Below the pieces are notes generated by a model, which was not told the DNA's origin, did not search any database, and was given only the letters and a program-made list of their open reading frames with translations. Below are positions 52,583 to 61,626 of a stretch of DNA of 64,000 nt, in pieces (within the stretch, counting starts at the first letter, position 1; each line of letters opens with the position of its first letter). A program made the translations under genes and the position numbers. This DNA is from CASICS01 sp045564455 (GTDB taxonomy: Bacteria > Pseudomonadota > Gammaproteobacteria > Magnimaribacterales > AG-339-G14): positions 280,865 to 344,864 of the forward strand of contig JBJLHG010000001.1 of NCBI GenBank assembly GCA_045564455.1, read 5' to 3'.

Positions 52583-53963
52583 TAATTTCACCGGGATAGA
52601 TTAGAGCTTCATTCTCTATTTCATTCCACTTAATTATCCAATCTTTATCTATTCCAAACTTAATTGCTATTTTACTTATCGTGTCGCCTTTTTTTATAGG
52701 GTAGGCAATATCAGTTTTATTAGATTTTTTTATTTTTGTTGGCTTTAAATATTTAGGATATATCAATATCTTTGTGCCTGTTAATAAATAATTTGAAGGA
52801 TTTAAATCATTCCAAATTGATAAGTCTCTAATTGTGACATTAAATTTCTTTGCAATTGACCACATGCTATCACCAGTTGAGACATAATACACATCAGGTC
52901 TATTCAAGTAATCCTTAATCCAGCTTGGTCCTCGAGGAACAATCAGTTCTTCATTTTCATATATTAAATTTTCATCCAAATCATTAATTTCTTTTAACAA
53001 TTCATAATCAATCATGTATTTTGATGAAATGGACGAAAGCGTATCTCCTTGTTGAACTAAATATTTATCCCACTGTACGAGTTCAGACGGATCAATATCA
53101 GACAAAACAATTTTAAATCTGTCAGCTATTCCTACCGGCAAAAGTATTCTAAAAGGTCCATTTGGATCAGTTGCCCACTGATTAAACCCAGGATTTAGCT
53201 CATAGATGACTTCAAGTTTTAGCCCTGATATATTTGCTACTTGCATAAGATCAACTTGAGAGGGTAAATCTACAACATCAAAATAAGGCCTATTGGCTAA
53301 ATAAGGTAATTCAATGTTAAATCTTTCAGGATTACGAATTAATTCAACTATTGCTAAAATCTTCGGTACATATGCTTTGGTTTCCTTCGGCAGATTTAAC
53401 GACCAAAAATCTGCAGGTAATCCTTTTGATCTATTTTTTTTAACCTCTTTTCTAACACGAGACGGTCCAGCATTATATGCTGCAATAGCCAGCAACCAAT
53501 CATTGTGTTCAGCATAAAGCTTTTCTAAAAAATTATAGGCAGCATCAGTTGAGGCAACTATGTCTCTTCTTGCGTCATACCACCAATTTTTTTTTAAACC
53601 GTTCTCTCTGCCCGTTGATGCGATAAATTGCCAAATACCTGAGGCTCCTGTTGAAGATTGAGCATAAGGATCAAATTGACTTTCAACAAATGGAATTAAA
53701 CTAAGTTCAACAGGTAAGTTTCTTTCAAGAGCTTTGAGATAAGTATAATAAAGATATCTTTGACCGTTTTTAGACAATCTGTTTACTACATATTGATTCG
53801 AATCATACCTGAGTGTAGATTTTTGAATTTCTGATCTAGAGGCATCATAAGGCAATTCGCTTCTTTGTCTTATTTCATCCCATAAACTAGAAGTGCTTTT
53901 TTCAATCTGGCTAATAGAAAGATTACTTACAAAAAATAAAAATATTAAAGAGATGAATTTCAT
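52554..53963 (-). CDS. mltD: Membrane-bound lytic murein transglycosylase D with LysM repeats
   Basis: MltD cleaves peptidoglycan glycan strands. The ATG at 53963 gives a signal peptide KFISLIFLFFVSNLSISQ; an ATG at 53981 is possible. The SLT domain has SLIPFVESQFDPYAQSSTGASGIWQFIASTGRENGL with the catalytic Glu, and IAAYNAGPSRVRK. Three LysM repeats follow (YLVQQGDTLSSISSKYMI, YYVSTGDSMWSIAKKFNV, YPIKKGDTISKIAIKFGI). The ATG overlaps the stop of gloB in TAATG, so the two are co-expressed. Confidence 0.95.
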   Translation of the reverse strand: MKFISLIFLFFVSNLSISQIEKSTSSLWDEIRQRSELPYDASRSEIQKSTLRYDSNQYVVNRLSKNGQRYLYYTYLKALERNLPVELSLIPFVESQFDPYAQSSTGASGIWQFIASTGRENGLKKNWWYDARRDIVASTDAAYNFLEKLYAEHNDWLLAIAAYNAGPSRVRKEVKKNRSKGLPADFWSLNLPKETKAYVPKILAIVELIRNPERFNIELPYLANRPYFDVVDLPSQVDLMQVANISGLKLEVIYELNPGFNQWATDPNGPFRILLPVGIADRFKIVLSDIDPSELVQWDKYLVQQGDTLSSISSKYMIDYELLKEINDLDENLIYENEELIVPRGPSWIKDYLNRPDVYYVSTGDSMWSIAKKFNVTIRDLSIWNDLNPSNYLLTGTKILIYPKYLKPTKIKKSNKTDIAYPIKKGDTISKIAIKFGIDKDWIIKWNEIENEALIYPGEIIKLNLSEIN

Positions 53964-54736
53964 TAAAAAGAGTCTTTCCAAGATCTTATTGTAGCGAGTG
54001 TTTCTATTGATGAAGAAATTTTTATATCGTTAAATAATTCTGCTTTTTCTTTAATTTCACTATCTTCAAGCCTCAAAAAAGGATTAATTGTCTTTTCTAA
54101 TCCAAGAGATGTCGGAATAGTAATCTCATTTCTATTTCTTAAATCATTGACCTTTTTTGAATGCTCAATTAAATTTTGATTTGAAGGGTTTATTTCAAGA
54201 GCGAAGCTAAGATTACTTTGAGTATATTCATGGGCACAGTAAATTAAAGTATCTTCTGGAAAACGCTTAATTTTATTTAGCGATTCATACATTTGGTTAG
54301 CTGTTCCTTCAAATAGCCTTCCACATCCTCCTGAAAATAAAGTATCTCCACAAAAAAGAATCGGGTTTTCCATGCTATCTGAATAAAAACTTATATGATC
54401 TAAAGTATGCCCAGGAGTTTCAATAACTGAAAAATTTAAATTCAATACATCAAATCTTTCGCCATCAGACAATTCATTGGTCACGCCTTTTATATGGTTT
54501 CCACGAGGCCCAAATACAGGACAATTGTGTTGAACGGCTAAATCTAACATTCCTCCGGTGTGATCGTAATGGTGATGAGTAATTAATATGGCTGATAAAG
54601 AAAGATTATTTTCAATTAAAAATTTTTCAACCGGTTTAGAGTCTCCTGGATCAACTACAATAACTGAGTTACCACTAACTAAAACCCAAATATAATTATC
54701 GGTAAATGCAGAAAGAGGGATTATGCTGTTAATCAT
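53963..54736 (-). CDS. gloB: Hydroxyacylglutathione hydrolase (glyoxalase II)
   Basis: GloB hydrolyses lactoylglutathione in methylglyoxal detoxification. The ATG at 54736 starts INSIIPLSAFTDNYIWVLVSG and gives 257 residues, near the E. coli 251; an ATG at 54766 would overlap the rnhA region. The metal site is THHHYDHTGG, followed by GHTLDHISFY, FCGDTLFSGGCGRLFEGT and CAHEYTQSNLSFAL, with the C-terminal FLRLEDSEIKEKA. This is the standard glyoxalase II layout. Confidence 0.96.
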   Translation of the reverse strand: MINSIIPLSAFTDNYIWVLVSGNSVIVVDPGDSKPVEKFLIENNLSLSAILITHHHYDHTGGMLDLAVQHNCPVFGPRGNHIKGVTNELSDGERFDVLNLNFSVIETPGHTLDHISFYSDSMENPILFCGDTLFSGGCGRLFEGTANQMYESLNKIKRFPEDTLIYCAHEYTQSNLSFALEINPSNQNLIEHSKKVNDLRNRNEITIPTSLGLEKTINPFLRLEDSEIKEKAELFNDIKISSSIETLATIRSWKDSF

Positions 54737-54780
54737 CTGTATAATTTTATCATTCGAAAATGGCATTGGATATTTTTAAT

Positions 54781-55212
54781 ATGAACAATCTTAAGATCTA
54801 TACTGACGGAGCCTGTAGAGGGAATCCAGGAAAAGGAGGATGGGGCGTTTTTTTAATTCATGAAAACAATGAAAAAAAATTTTATGGCGGAGAAGAAAAT
54901 ACTACTAACAATAGAATGGAGCTAACCGCAGCTATCAAAGCTTTAGAAAACATTAAATCAGAATCATTAATAGAGTTATACACAGATTCCAAATACGTTA
55001 TGGATGGAATAAATTCATGGATAGGAAGCTGGAAAAAAAATGGATGGAAAACATCATCAAGAAAACCTGTTAAAAATTCAGATTTATGGATACAACTTGA
55101 TCATTTGAATACTTTGCATCAAGTTCAATGGTTTTGGGTTAAAGGCCATAGTGGCGACTATGGAAATGAACAAGCAGATCAATTAGCCAATCAAGGGATT
55201 GAAAGTCTTTAA
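54781..55212 (+). CDS. rnhA: Ribonuclease HI
   Basis: RNase HI cuts RNA in RNA-DNA hybrids. The start is the ATG at 54781 (NNLKIYTDGACRGNPGKGGW follows); an ATG at 54760 would add seven residues. The 143-residue protein has the four acidic catalytic residues in YTDGACRGNPG, MELTAAIKAL, YTDSKYV and GHSGDYGNEQADQLA. It diverges from gloB and precedes dnaQ by three bases, a common gammaproteobacterial arrangement. Confidence 0.97.
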   Translation: MNNLKIYTDGACRGNPGKGGWGVFLIHENNEKKFYGGEENTTNNRMELTAAIKALENIKSESLIELYTDSKYVMDGINSWIGSWKKNGWKTSSRKPVKNSDLWIQLDHLNTLHQVQWFWVKGHSGDYGNEQADQLANQGIESL

Positions 55213-55215
55213 GGT

Positions 55216-55884
55216 ATGCGTCAAATTATTCTAGATACAGAAACTACAGGAATTCTTATAGAATCCGGTAATAGAATAATTGAAATAGGTTGTGTAGAAA
55301 TAATTGATAGAAAATTCACTGGCAATGAGTTTCATGCATTCTTAAATCCGGGCAGGTCGAGTGAACCAGGCGCCTTTAAAGTTCATCAAATATCAGAAGA
55401 ATTTTTAGCTGATAAACCAAAATTTGAAGAGATTTACAAAGAATTTCTAATATTTATTAGAGGCGCTGAGTTGTTAATTCATAATGCAGAGTTCGATATA
55501 GGTTTTTTAAATAATGAATTTAAAATAAATTCAATACCCGAGTCTATTGAAGATCATGTTCAAAAAATAACCGACACATTAGCTTTGGCAAGACAAATGC
55601 ATCCAGGACAGAGAAATAGTTTAGATGTGTTAACAACTCGGTATATGATTCAGGGCTATGATCGTACGTATCATGGCGCTTTATTAGATTCAAAGATTTT
55701 AGGAGAGGTTTATCTAGCAATGACTGGAGGTCAGACAAATCTGAGTTTTAATGATGCTATAGAAGAGGAAGAAAAAATATTAAAAGAAAATTTTATCAAT
55801 ACTTCAACCTCAATTGTTTCTATAAAAGCTGATGAAGAAGATGAAAATCTTCACAAAGAATATTTAACGAAAATAAACAATTAA
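55216..55884 (+). CDS. dnaQ: DNA polymerase III epsilon subunit (proofreading exonuclease)
   Basis: DnaQ removes misincorporated bases as part of the replicase core. The 222-residue protein has ExoI ILDTETTGI, ExoII LLIHNAEFDIGFLNNEF, and ExoIII DRTYHGALLDSKILGEVYL, the His-type DEDDh pattern. The C-terminal tail is short, with the polymerase alpha-contact region probably there. It begins three bases after rnhA. Confidence 0.97.
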   Translation: MRQIILDTETTGILIESGNRIIEIGCVEIIDRKFTGNEFHAFLNPGRSSEPGAFKVHQISEEFLADKPKFEEIYKEFLIFIRGAELLIHNAEFDIGFLNNEFKINSIPESIEDHVQKITDTLALARQMHPGQRNSLDVLTTRYMIQGYDRTYHGALLDSKILGEVYLAMTGGQTNLSFNDAIEEEEKILKENFINTSTSIVSIKADEEDENLHKEYLTKINN

Positions 55885-55889
55885 ACATT

Positions 55890-57254
55890 ATGGAAATTAC
55901 AAGATTTGCTCCGAGTCCAACAGGTCATCTTCATCTAGGAGGAGCCAGAACAGCATTATTTGCATGGCTTCATGCAAAAACTTCTAAAGGAAAGTTTCTA
56001 TTAAGATTTGAAGATACAGACAATGAAAGATCAAAAAAAGAGTTTGTAGATTCAATAGTTTCTAGTTTATCTTGGTTAGGCATTGAACCTGATGATGAGC
56101 CTGTATTTCAAAGTAAAAATATTGAAATGCATAAAAAAATTGCTTTCAATTTATTAGAGTCTGGAAAAGCTTATTCTTGCGATTGTTCCCCAGAATATTT
56201 AGAAGACGTAAGAAAAAAACAAATTAAAAATAAACTTCAGCCTAAATATGATGGGTTAAATAGAGACAAAAATCTTTCTCACAAAGATGGCAACGTTATA
56301 AGGTTTAAAATGCCTCAGTCAGGCTCAACTATATTTGAAGATAAAATCTTAGGCACTATTTCAGTTAAAAACAAAGAGCTAGATGATTTTATAATCTTAA
56401 GATCTGATTCTACTCCTACTTATAATTTTTGCGCTGCAATTGATGATTTTGATATGAAAATATCAACTGTTATCCGTGGCGATGATCATATAACCAATAC
56501 TCTAAAACAAATAAATATACTCAATTCTATAAATTCTGACGTACCGGATTATGCTCATTTACCAATGGTTTTGTCATCTGAAGGCAAGAGATTATCTAAA
56601 AGAGAAGGGGCATTAGATATTAATGAATATCAAAAAATGGGATATTTGCAAGAAGCAATGATCAATTATTTGATCAAACTAGGATGGACATATGAAGATC
56701 AAGAATTATTTTCTGAACAAGAATTACTTCAGTATTTCAAAATAGACGACGTAAATTCATCTCCCGCAAGATTTTCTCAAGATCTTTTAAATTGGTATAA
56801 TAATCATTATATAAAATCACATAAAATCAATAGTTTACTAGATTTGATTAAAAAAACTTCTAATATTAATTACGATCCCGAAGACAACAATAAATATCTT
56901 GAAATTTTTAAATTGATGAGTGAAGGAGTTAATACGTTGATAGAACTTGTAGATAGCTCTAGATTTTTTTATATTCTTCCAGATTATAAAGATGTAAATC
57001 GTTCTTTAATTGAAGAAAGCAGAGAGATACTTTCTAATTTTTCTTCATGTGTTGATTCGTTTTCATTTGAGTCTCACGATTCCATAGAAAAAGACATAAA
57101 AAATTATATCAAATCCAATGAACTTAAATTTCCTCAATTAGGAAAACCTTTGCGAGTTATCTTGTCAGGTCGTGAAAATGCTCCTTCTATTTCTGAATTG
57201 GTTTATCTTCTAGGTCTTGAGGAGACACAAAAAAGAATTGCTCTGTTTATTTAA
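55890..57254 (+). CDS. gltX: Glutamyl-tRNA synthetase
   Basis: GltX charges tRNA-Glu. The 454-residue class I enzyme has FAPSPTGHLHLGGARTALF (HIGH region), the RFEDTDNERSKKEF block, PTYNFCAAIDDFDMKISTVIRGDDHI, and the KMSKS-like RLSKREGA. It is slightly shorter than E. coli GltX (471), but all catalytic parts are present. The last base of its stop codon is the first base of the next gene's ATG (TAATG). Confidence 0.96.
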   Translation: MEITRFAPSPTGHLHLGGARTALFAWLHAKTSKGKFLLRFEDTDNERSKKEFVDSIVSSLSWLGIEPDDEPVFQSKNIEMHKKIAFNLLESGKAYSCDCSPEYLEDVRKKQIKNKLQPKYDGLNRDKNLSHKDGNVIRFKMPQSGSTIFEDKILGTISVKNKELDDFIILRSDSTPTYNFCAAIDDFDMKISTVIRGDDHITNTLKQINILNSINSDVPDYAHLPMVLSSEGKRLSKREGALDINEYQKMGYLQEAMINYLIKLGWTYEDQELFSEQELLQYFKIDDVNSSPARFSQDLLNWYNNHYIKSHKINSLLDLIKKTSNINYDPEDNNKYLEIFKLMSEGVNTLIELVDSSRFFYILPDYKDVNRSLIEESREILSNFSSCVDSFSFESHDSIEKDIKNYIKSNELKFPQLGKPLRVILSGRENAPSISELVYLLGLEETQKRIALFI

Positions 57255-58585
57255 TGAAAAATAATCCGTTAGTTCTATTCTTTACAATTTTTCTTATAGG
57301 TTGTGGTTCTGGTGGCAATTCAACGACTAATAACCCTATTCCTCAATATTCACATACATGGGCAGAAGCGACTCCAGCAAGCGTGGGTTTATCAGCAACG
57401 CATGTCACAGCTGCATTAAATTACGCTATTGAAGATGGAAGGTATACTCAATCAGCTATTATCGTAAAAGATGGAAAAATAATTGGTGAAGAGTATAGAT
57501 CGATATCACAAACAGAAAAAAATAGTTTAATAGCTGCAAATGCTGAACTTTCAAACTCTTTTCTAGAATCTGGGTTGGGTAATAGGAATGCATCATCCTT
57601 AGTTTCTAGTTGGTCAGTTGGAAAATCTTTTACAAGTATTATCTTTGGTATAGCTCAGCACAAAGGACTTCTCTCGATTAACTCAAATGCATCTGATTAT
57701 ATTACGGAGTGGTCAGGGGAAGATGAAAGAAATAATATTTCCATTAAGAATCTTTTAGATATGCGATCAGGCTTGCATCGAGGTTGCTTCAATGAATTGG
57801 AAGCTGACGAAATTGGAAATTGTTCTGCTTTGCCCGCTGCATCATCAATTGGAGGAGGTAATATAGCCAGAGCTACTAACCAGCTTACAGGTTGTATTAA
57901 CCAAACTTTTAACTCAGCTACACATGGCTTATATAATTCTTCCATTCCACCTCCTTTTCTTTATTCAAATTGTGACACGATGATTTTAGGAGAAATTTTT
58001 TACAGAGCCACCAATCAGGATATAAATGAATTTGCCCAAACGAATCTGTTTAGCAAACTAGATATAAATGCTTATTGGTGGCGAGATAATTCAACAGGAG
58101 GACAAAACAACGGTAATTATTTGTCTTATTGTTGCATTGATATGACAGCAAGAGATTTTATTAAATTTGGACAATTATTACTTGATGATGGAATATGGAA
58201 TGAAGAAAGGCTGCTATCTTCTTCATATGTTCAGCAGATTAAAGATTTAACTGAGTATGGCTACAAATTTTGGTATGCTCCAAGCAGTTATGTTTCTCAA
58301 TCATCAGTGCCTTCCATCAATAAACTTATTTATGCAAATGGATTCGATGGTCAATACATATTGATTGATTTTGAGAATAAAATCTTAATAGCTAGAAATA
58401 GTCTTTATTACCCAGCTCTTGATCTATCTTCAGAAAGAAAAATGGTTACAGGAACAATAGGGAATACAAATTTTCCTGTAACTTCACCTATGATTATTAC
58501 TACAAATGGAGAGAGGGTGATGCAAAATTTTAACCCTTTTACGATGGCTTACTACTTATATGATCAAAATTCTTTGCCTCAATAG
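57254..58585 (+). CDS. Lipoprotein serine hydrolase of the beta-lactamase family
   Basis: A 443-residue protein with a lipoprotein signal (VLFFTIFLIGCGSGG; cysteine at about 17). The SxxK motif is SSWSVGKSFTSII (about residue 119-122), YSN is in FLYSNCDTMILGE, and a C-terminal NGFDGQYILIDFENK strand sits where KTG-like residues are expected. The pattern resembles the class C beta-lactamase-related esterases and 6-aminohexanoate-dimer hydrolases. The substrate is unknown. It is co-transcribed with gltX, and only distantly similar to the enzyme at 3896. Confidence 0.85.
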   Translation: MKNNPLVLFFTIFLIGCGSGGNSTTNNPIPQYSHTWAEATPASVGLSATHVTAALNYAIEDGRYTQSAIIVKDGKIIGEEYRSISQTEKNSLIAANAELSNSFLESGLGNRNASSLVSSWSVGKSFTSIIFGIAQHKGLLSINSNASDYITEWSGEDERNNISIKNLLDMRSGLHRGCFNELEADEIGNCSALPAASSIGGGNIARATNQLTGCINQTFNSATHGLYNSSIPPPFLYSNCDTMILGEIFYRATNQDINEFAQTNLFSKLDINAYWWRDNSTGGQNNGNYLSYCCIDMTARDFIKFGQLLLDDGIWNEERLLSSSYVQQIKDLTEYGYKFWYAPSSYVSQSSVPSINKLIYANGFDGQYILIDFENKILIARNSLYYPALDLSSERKMVTGTIGNTNFPVTSPMIITTNGERVMQNFNPFTMAYYLYDQNSLPQ

Positions 58586-58615
58586 AATGAAATTAGAAAC
58601 ACTATATAATTAGTT

Positions 58616-58798
58616 ATGATAGATAAAAAACTTCTAGACATCCTCGTTTGTCCTAAGTCTAAATCCTCCTTAAAATTAGTTGGAAATGAACTACTTTCTT
58701 TTGATAGTAAGTTGGCTTACCCAATTAGAGATGGCATTCCTGTTATGCTCGAGACAGAAGCTAGAAAATTAGACGATACTGAACTAGAAAATAATTAA
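58616..58798 (+). CDS. Trm112 family zinc-ribbon-like protein
   Basis: A 60-residue protein of the Trm112/YcaR type: DKKLLDILVCPKSKSSLKL, then DSKLAYPIRDGIPVMLETEAR, the conserved strand and glycine-proline turn. Family members usually carry CPxC, but here CPKS leaves only one cysteine, so a structural zinc is unlikely. Members act as activators of methyltransferases or have unknown roles. It ends in a TTAA overlap with the convergent metallo-hydrolase gene. Confidence 0.85.
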   Translation: MIDKKLLDILVCPKSKSSLKLVGNELLSFDSKLAYPIRDGIPVMLETEARKLDDTELENN

Positions 58799-60096
58799 TC
58801 TTCAGTTTGGGCTAAATCTCTTTTTCCTTTTGCGCTTGCTAAGCTTGCATGGTTAAGAATATTTCTTCCCATCGAGGATGATTGTTTTTTAGAAAATTCA
58901 CTATAAATATGGCTTCTTGCTGCATGAACTTCTTCATTATCAGGTTCAGCATGATATGCAGTTTCAATTAAATTGGCAGCGATACTATTTTTATCCTGAG
59001 CAGTTAACTCTAAAGCTTTCTCAATCACTTTTTCAACACCGCCAGATAAATTTATCCATTCAGCTGCTTCTTCATTTCGAGACGATGGAAGTAGACGATC
59101 ATATTCACCATCCCACCAACCACCATATCTTCTCCAAACCATCCTAATTAAAAATTTTGGATCATCGTAAATGGGTTTTAACCAAGCATGTTTCATTAAA
59201 TCTTCGGGAATTGAAACTTCATGCAATACTTGATTCAAACTTTTCCCTTGATTCATCAATAGTAATGTTTGATCTTCTATAGTTCTTAAAAAACTTGAAG
59301 TTGTTTCTAAAGCCAATTTAATTCTATCTTTTCCAAAAATTGGAAACCCATGTCCTGGCAAAAGCGTTTCAGCATCTAAAGTAGCCATTTTATCCAAAGC
59401 ATCTGCCCAATCAGAAATATATCTTTGAACTTTTTGAGGGTTTCCACCATTTGGAACTGCCCAGATAAACAGGTCGCCAGGAGCAATTATCTTTTCTTCT
59501 GGAATATGTACCCAAGTATGATCATCGGTTTCACCGCGACCATGATATAAATTAAAAGTTAAGTTTCCTGACTTAAATGAAATTTCATCTTCATAAGTTA
59601 TGTCTGGATATCTGTATTCTTCAGGCCATTTAAAGTATTCAACATCAATAGCAAATTGACGTCGGTTGATTGCCGTATTCCAACCATTGGTTGCAATATA
59701 CCTATCAAAATGATCAGGCATTAGATTATGACCATATACTTTAGGCTTAGAAAAACCTTTAGACTCAACCTCTTGATCAAATTTTGCTACTGAAAATATA
59801 TGATCTACATGATGATGAGTAAATACCGCTGCTTTTAAAGGCGTATCAGGTCTCCATTTTCTAATTTCTTCATAAGATCGGTCAATGTCTAAGATACTTC
59901 CAGCATCAATCATTACCAAGCCATCACCAGAGTCAACTACATAAAAACCACCGATGCCTTTCATGGCAATTAAGTTTTCATTAATCTCAGTAGACCCTTC
60001 ATATGATGTATGGACAGGGTGGTGATCAAATTGAAGATCTATTTCTCCATTCCAAGCCAGTTCGGCAAGTTCCTTCAAATTTCTATTTTCATTCAT
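58795..60096 (-). CDS. Metallo-beta-lactamase-fold hydrolase
   Basis: A 433-residue protein with the metal motif THHHVDHIFS (about residue 90), GRGETDDHTWVHIPEEKIIAPGDLF and LPGHGFPIFG further along, placing it in the MBL superfamily. The C-terminal region (AAEWINLSGGVEKVIEKALEL and ANLIETAYHAEPDNEEVHAAR) resembles the dimerisation domain of alkylsulfatases of the SdsA type. The true substrate is unknown. No signal peptide is visible, so it is probably cytoplasmic. It diverges from a TauD-like gene across about 100 bases. Confidence 0.85.
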   Translation of the reverse strand: MNENRNLKELAELAWNGEIDLQFDHHPVHTSYEGSTEINENLIAMKGIGGFYVVDSGDGLVMIDAGSILDIDRSYEEIRKWRPDTPLKAAVFTHHHVDHIFSVAKFDQEVESKGFSKPKVYGHNLMPDHFDRYIATNGWNTAINRRQFAIDVEYFKWPEEYRYPDITYEDEISFKSGNLTFNLYHGRGETDDHTWVHIPEEKIIAPGDLFIWAVPNGGNPQKVQRYISDWADALDKMATLDAETLLPGHGFPIFGKDRIKLALETTSSFLRTIEDQTLLLMNQGKSLNQVLHEVSIPEDLMKHAWLKPIYDDPKFLIRMVWRRYGGWWDGEYDRLLPSSRNEEAAEWINLSGGVEKVIEKALELTAQDKNSIAANLIETAYHAEPDNEEVHAARSHIYSEFSKKQSSSMGRNILNHASLASAKGKRDLAQTED

Positions 60097-60195
60097 ACCA
60101 TCGATTCTATCTAAAAAATAAAGATAGGTTTTATAAATATTTAATGTCTTAGAAATTGCGCTTTACTTTAAATTTATTTATTTTATCCTTAAATC

Positions 60196-61026
60196 ATGCA
60201 ATCAAAGTTTTTAGAGAGTGAAGCTGGTCTAGGAGTTGAATTTGAAGGTTTAGATCTTGGGTCTCCTTTCAATCAGGAAGAAATTCAAGTTATTAGAAAT
60301 CTTTGGTTGCAAAGAGGGATTGCAGTATTCCCAAACCAGAAATTAACACACGAAAATTTAGAAAATTTTACTTTATTATTTGGAAATTTTGGCGATGATC
60401 CTTACTTGTCTTCTCTTAAAGATCGACCAAATATAGTTGAAGTTAAAAGATCCGCTAAAGAAAAAGCAACTCCTTTTGGAGGTTCATGGCATTCTGATTG
60501 GTCTTTTCAAGTTACTCCTCCATCTGCAACTTTTTTACATTCAAAAATAATACCTCCTCAAGGCGGTGACACGCTGTTTGCTAATACTCAAAAAGCTTAT
60601 GCAGACTTAGATGATGAAACCAAAGAAAAAATTAAAGACCTTAATACAATTCATAGTGCAGAACTTCCATATGCAGATGATGGATTTTATGCGCTTGAAC
60701 AAGAAGAACGAGCTATGAAAATATTACCTTCAAAAAAAGCTAAAGAAACTCAATTGCACCCGTTGGTAAAAATACATCCAGAAACTAATAAGGAGTGTCT
60801 TTTTATTAATCCAGTTTATACCAGCTATATAGATGGCCTTTCAGAAGAAGAGTCATTTTTACTTTTGAGTTCCTTGTACGAACACATGACTCAAGAAAAG
60901 TATATTTATCGACACAAATGGAAAGAAGACATGTTGGTGATGTGGGACAATCGAACCGTAATTCATCAAGCTGAAGGTGGTTACGATGGATATGATCGTT
61001 TACTTCACAGAATAACTATAAATTAA
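60196..61026 (+). CDS. TauD/TfdA family Fe(II)/2-oxoglutarate dioxygenase
   Basis: A 276-residue dioxygenase. The iron facial triad is readable as HSDWSF (H and D, about residue 98-100) and the distal His in TVIHQAEGG, with the 2-oxoglutarate arginine in DRLLHRITI. QRGIAVFPNQKLTHENL and PPQGGDTLFAN are typical. TauD relatives oxidise sulfonates, sulfate esters or chlorinated acids. Its divergent alkylsulfatase-like neighbour at 58795 supports an organosulfur or ester substrate, but this is inference. Confidence 0.92.
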   Translation: MQSKFLESEAGLGVEFEGLDLGSPFNQEEIQVIRNLWLQRGIAVFPNQKLTHENLENFTLLFGNFGDDPYLSSLKDRPNIVEVKRSAKEKATPFGGSWHSDWSFQVTPPSATFLHSKIIPPQGGDTLFANTQKAYADLDDETKEKIKDLNTIHSAELPYADDGFYALEQEERAMKILPSKKAKETQLHPLVKIHPETNKECLFINPVYTSYIDGLSEEESFLLLSSLYEHMTQEKYIYRHKWKEDMLVMWDNRTVIHQAEGGYDGYDRLLHRITIN

Positions 61027-61034
61027 TATTTTTT

Positions 61035-61475
61035 TTACAATCCCGAAAGATACTGAGTAAGCCTGTCTTTGTTAGTCACAAAAGTGGCTTTTAACGAGTC
61101 AGCTGCAGATTTTACTTCGTCGATATTGGAAGCATTGCCAACTTGGATAACACCGACCATTGCCATCATCATGTGAGGTGTACATTTATAAACATATACG
61201 CCTTCAGTATCTAAAGTAACAGACACGTCAGCACTCATTTTACCAGACCAAGTTTGTGCTCCCACTGGAATCATGCCAGAAATAGACTCTGAATTATGTG
61301 CCATATCAGTAGCTATGAAATTAATGGTGTCACCTTTATTTACTTTTAACACTGCGGGCTCAAATACCATGAAGCCATCAACGCCTGCATTTAACATTTT
61401 TACTTCATGCACTGCCGAAAAAGAATAACCAGAAATGATTGCTAGAAAAATTGTCAGTTGTTTAAAAAGTTTCAT
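61035..61475 (-). CDS. Pseudoazurin-like cupredoxin
   Basis: A 146-residue exported copper protein. A signal peptide (KLFKQLTIFLAIISGYSFSA) is followed by VHEVKMLNAG and a type I copper site with the first His in AHNSES and the C-terminal CTPHMMMAMVG, giving Cys, His and Met ligands. The C-terminal helical tail (SNIDEVKSAADSLKATFVTNKDRL) is typical of pseudoazurins, which carry electrons between cytochromes and reductases. No denitrification gene is nearby. It converges on the TauD gene with an eight-base gap. Confidence 0.9.
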   Translation of the reverse strand: MKLFKQLTIFLAIISGYSFSAVHEVKMLNAGVDGFMVFEPAVLKVNKGDTINFIATDMAHNSESISGMIPVGAQTWSGKMSADVSVTLDTEGVYVYKCTPHMMMAMVGVIQVGNASNIDEVKSAADSLKATFVTNKDRLTQYLSGL

Positions 61476-61626
61476 TGATACCTCGATTTGTATTATCTAT
61501 TTTAACTCTTAAATTATTTTGTAAAATAATGACGCTTAAGAAGGTATAAACAAATAACTTCAGTGCAATTCTCTGATATTTTCTTATAATAGTTTTCTTA
61601 AAGGTTTTTTATAATAGGAGATAGAA

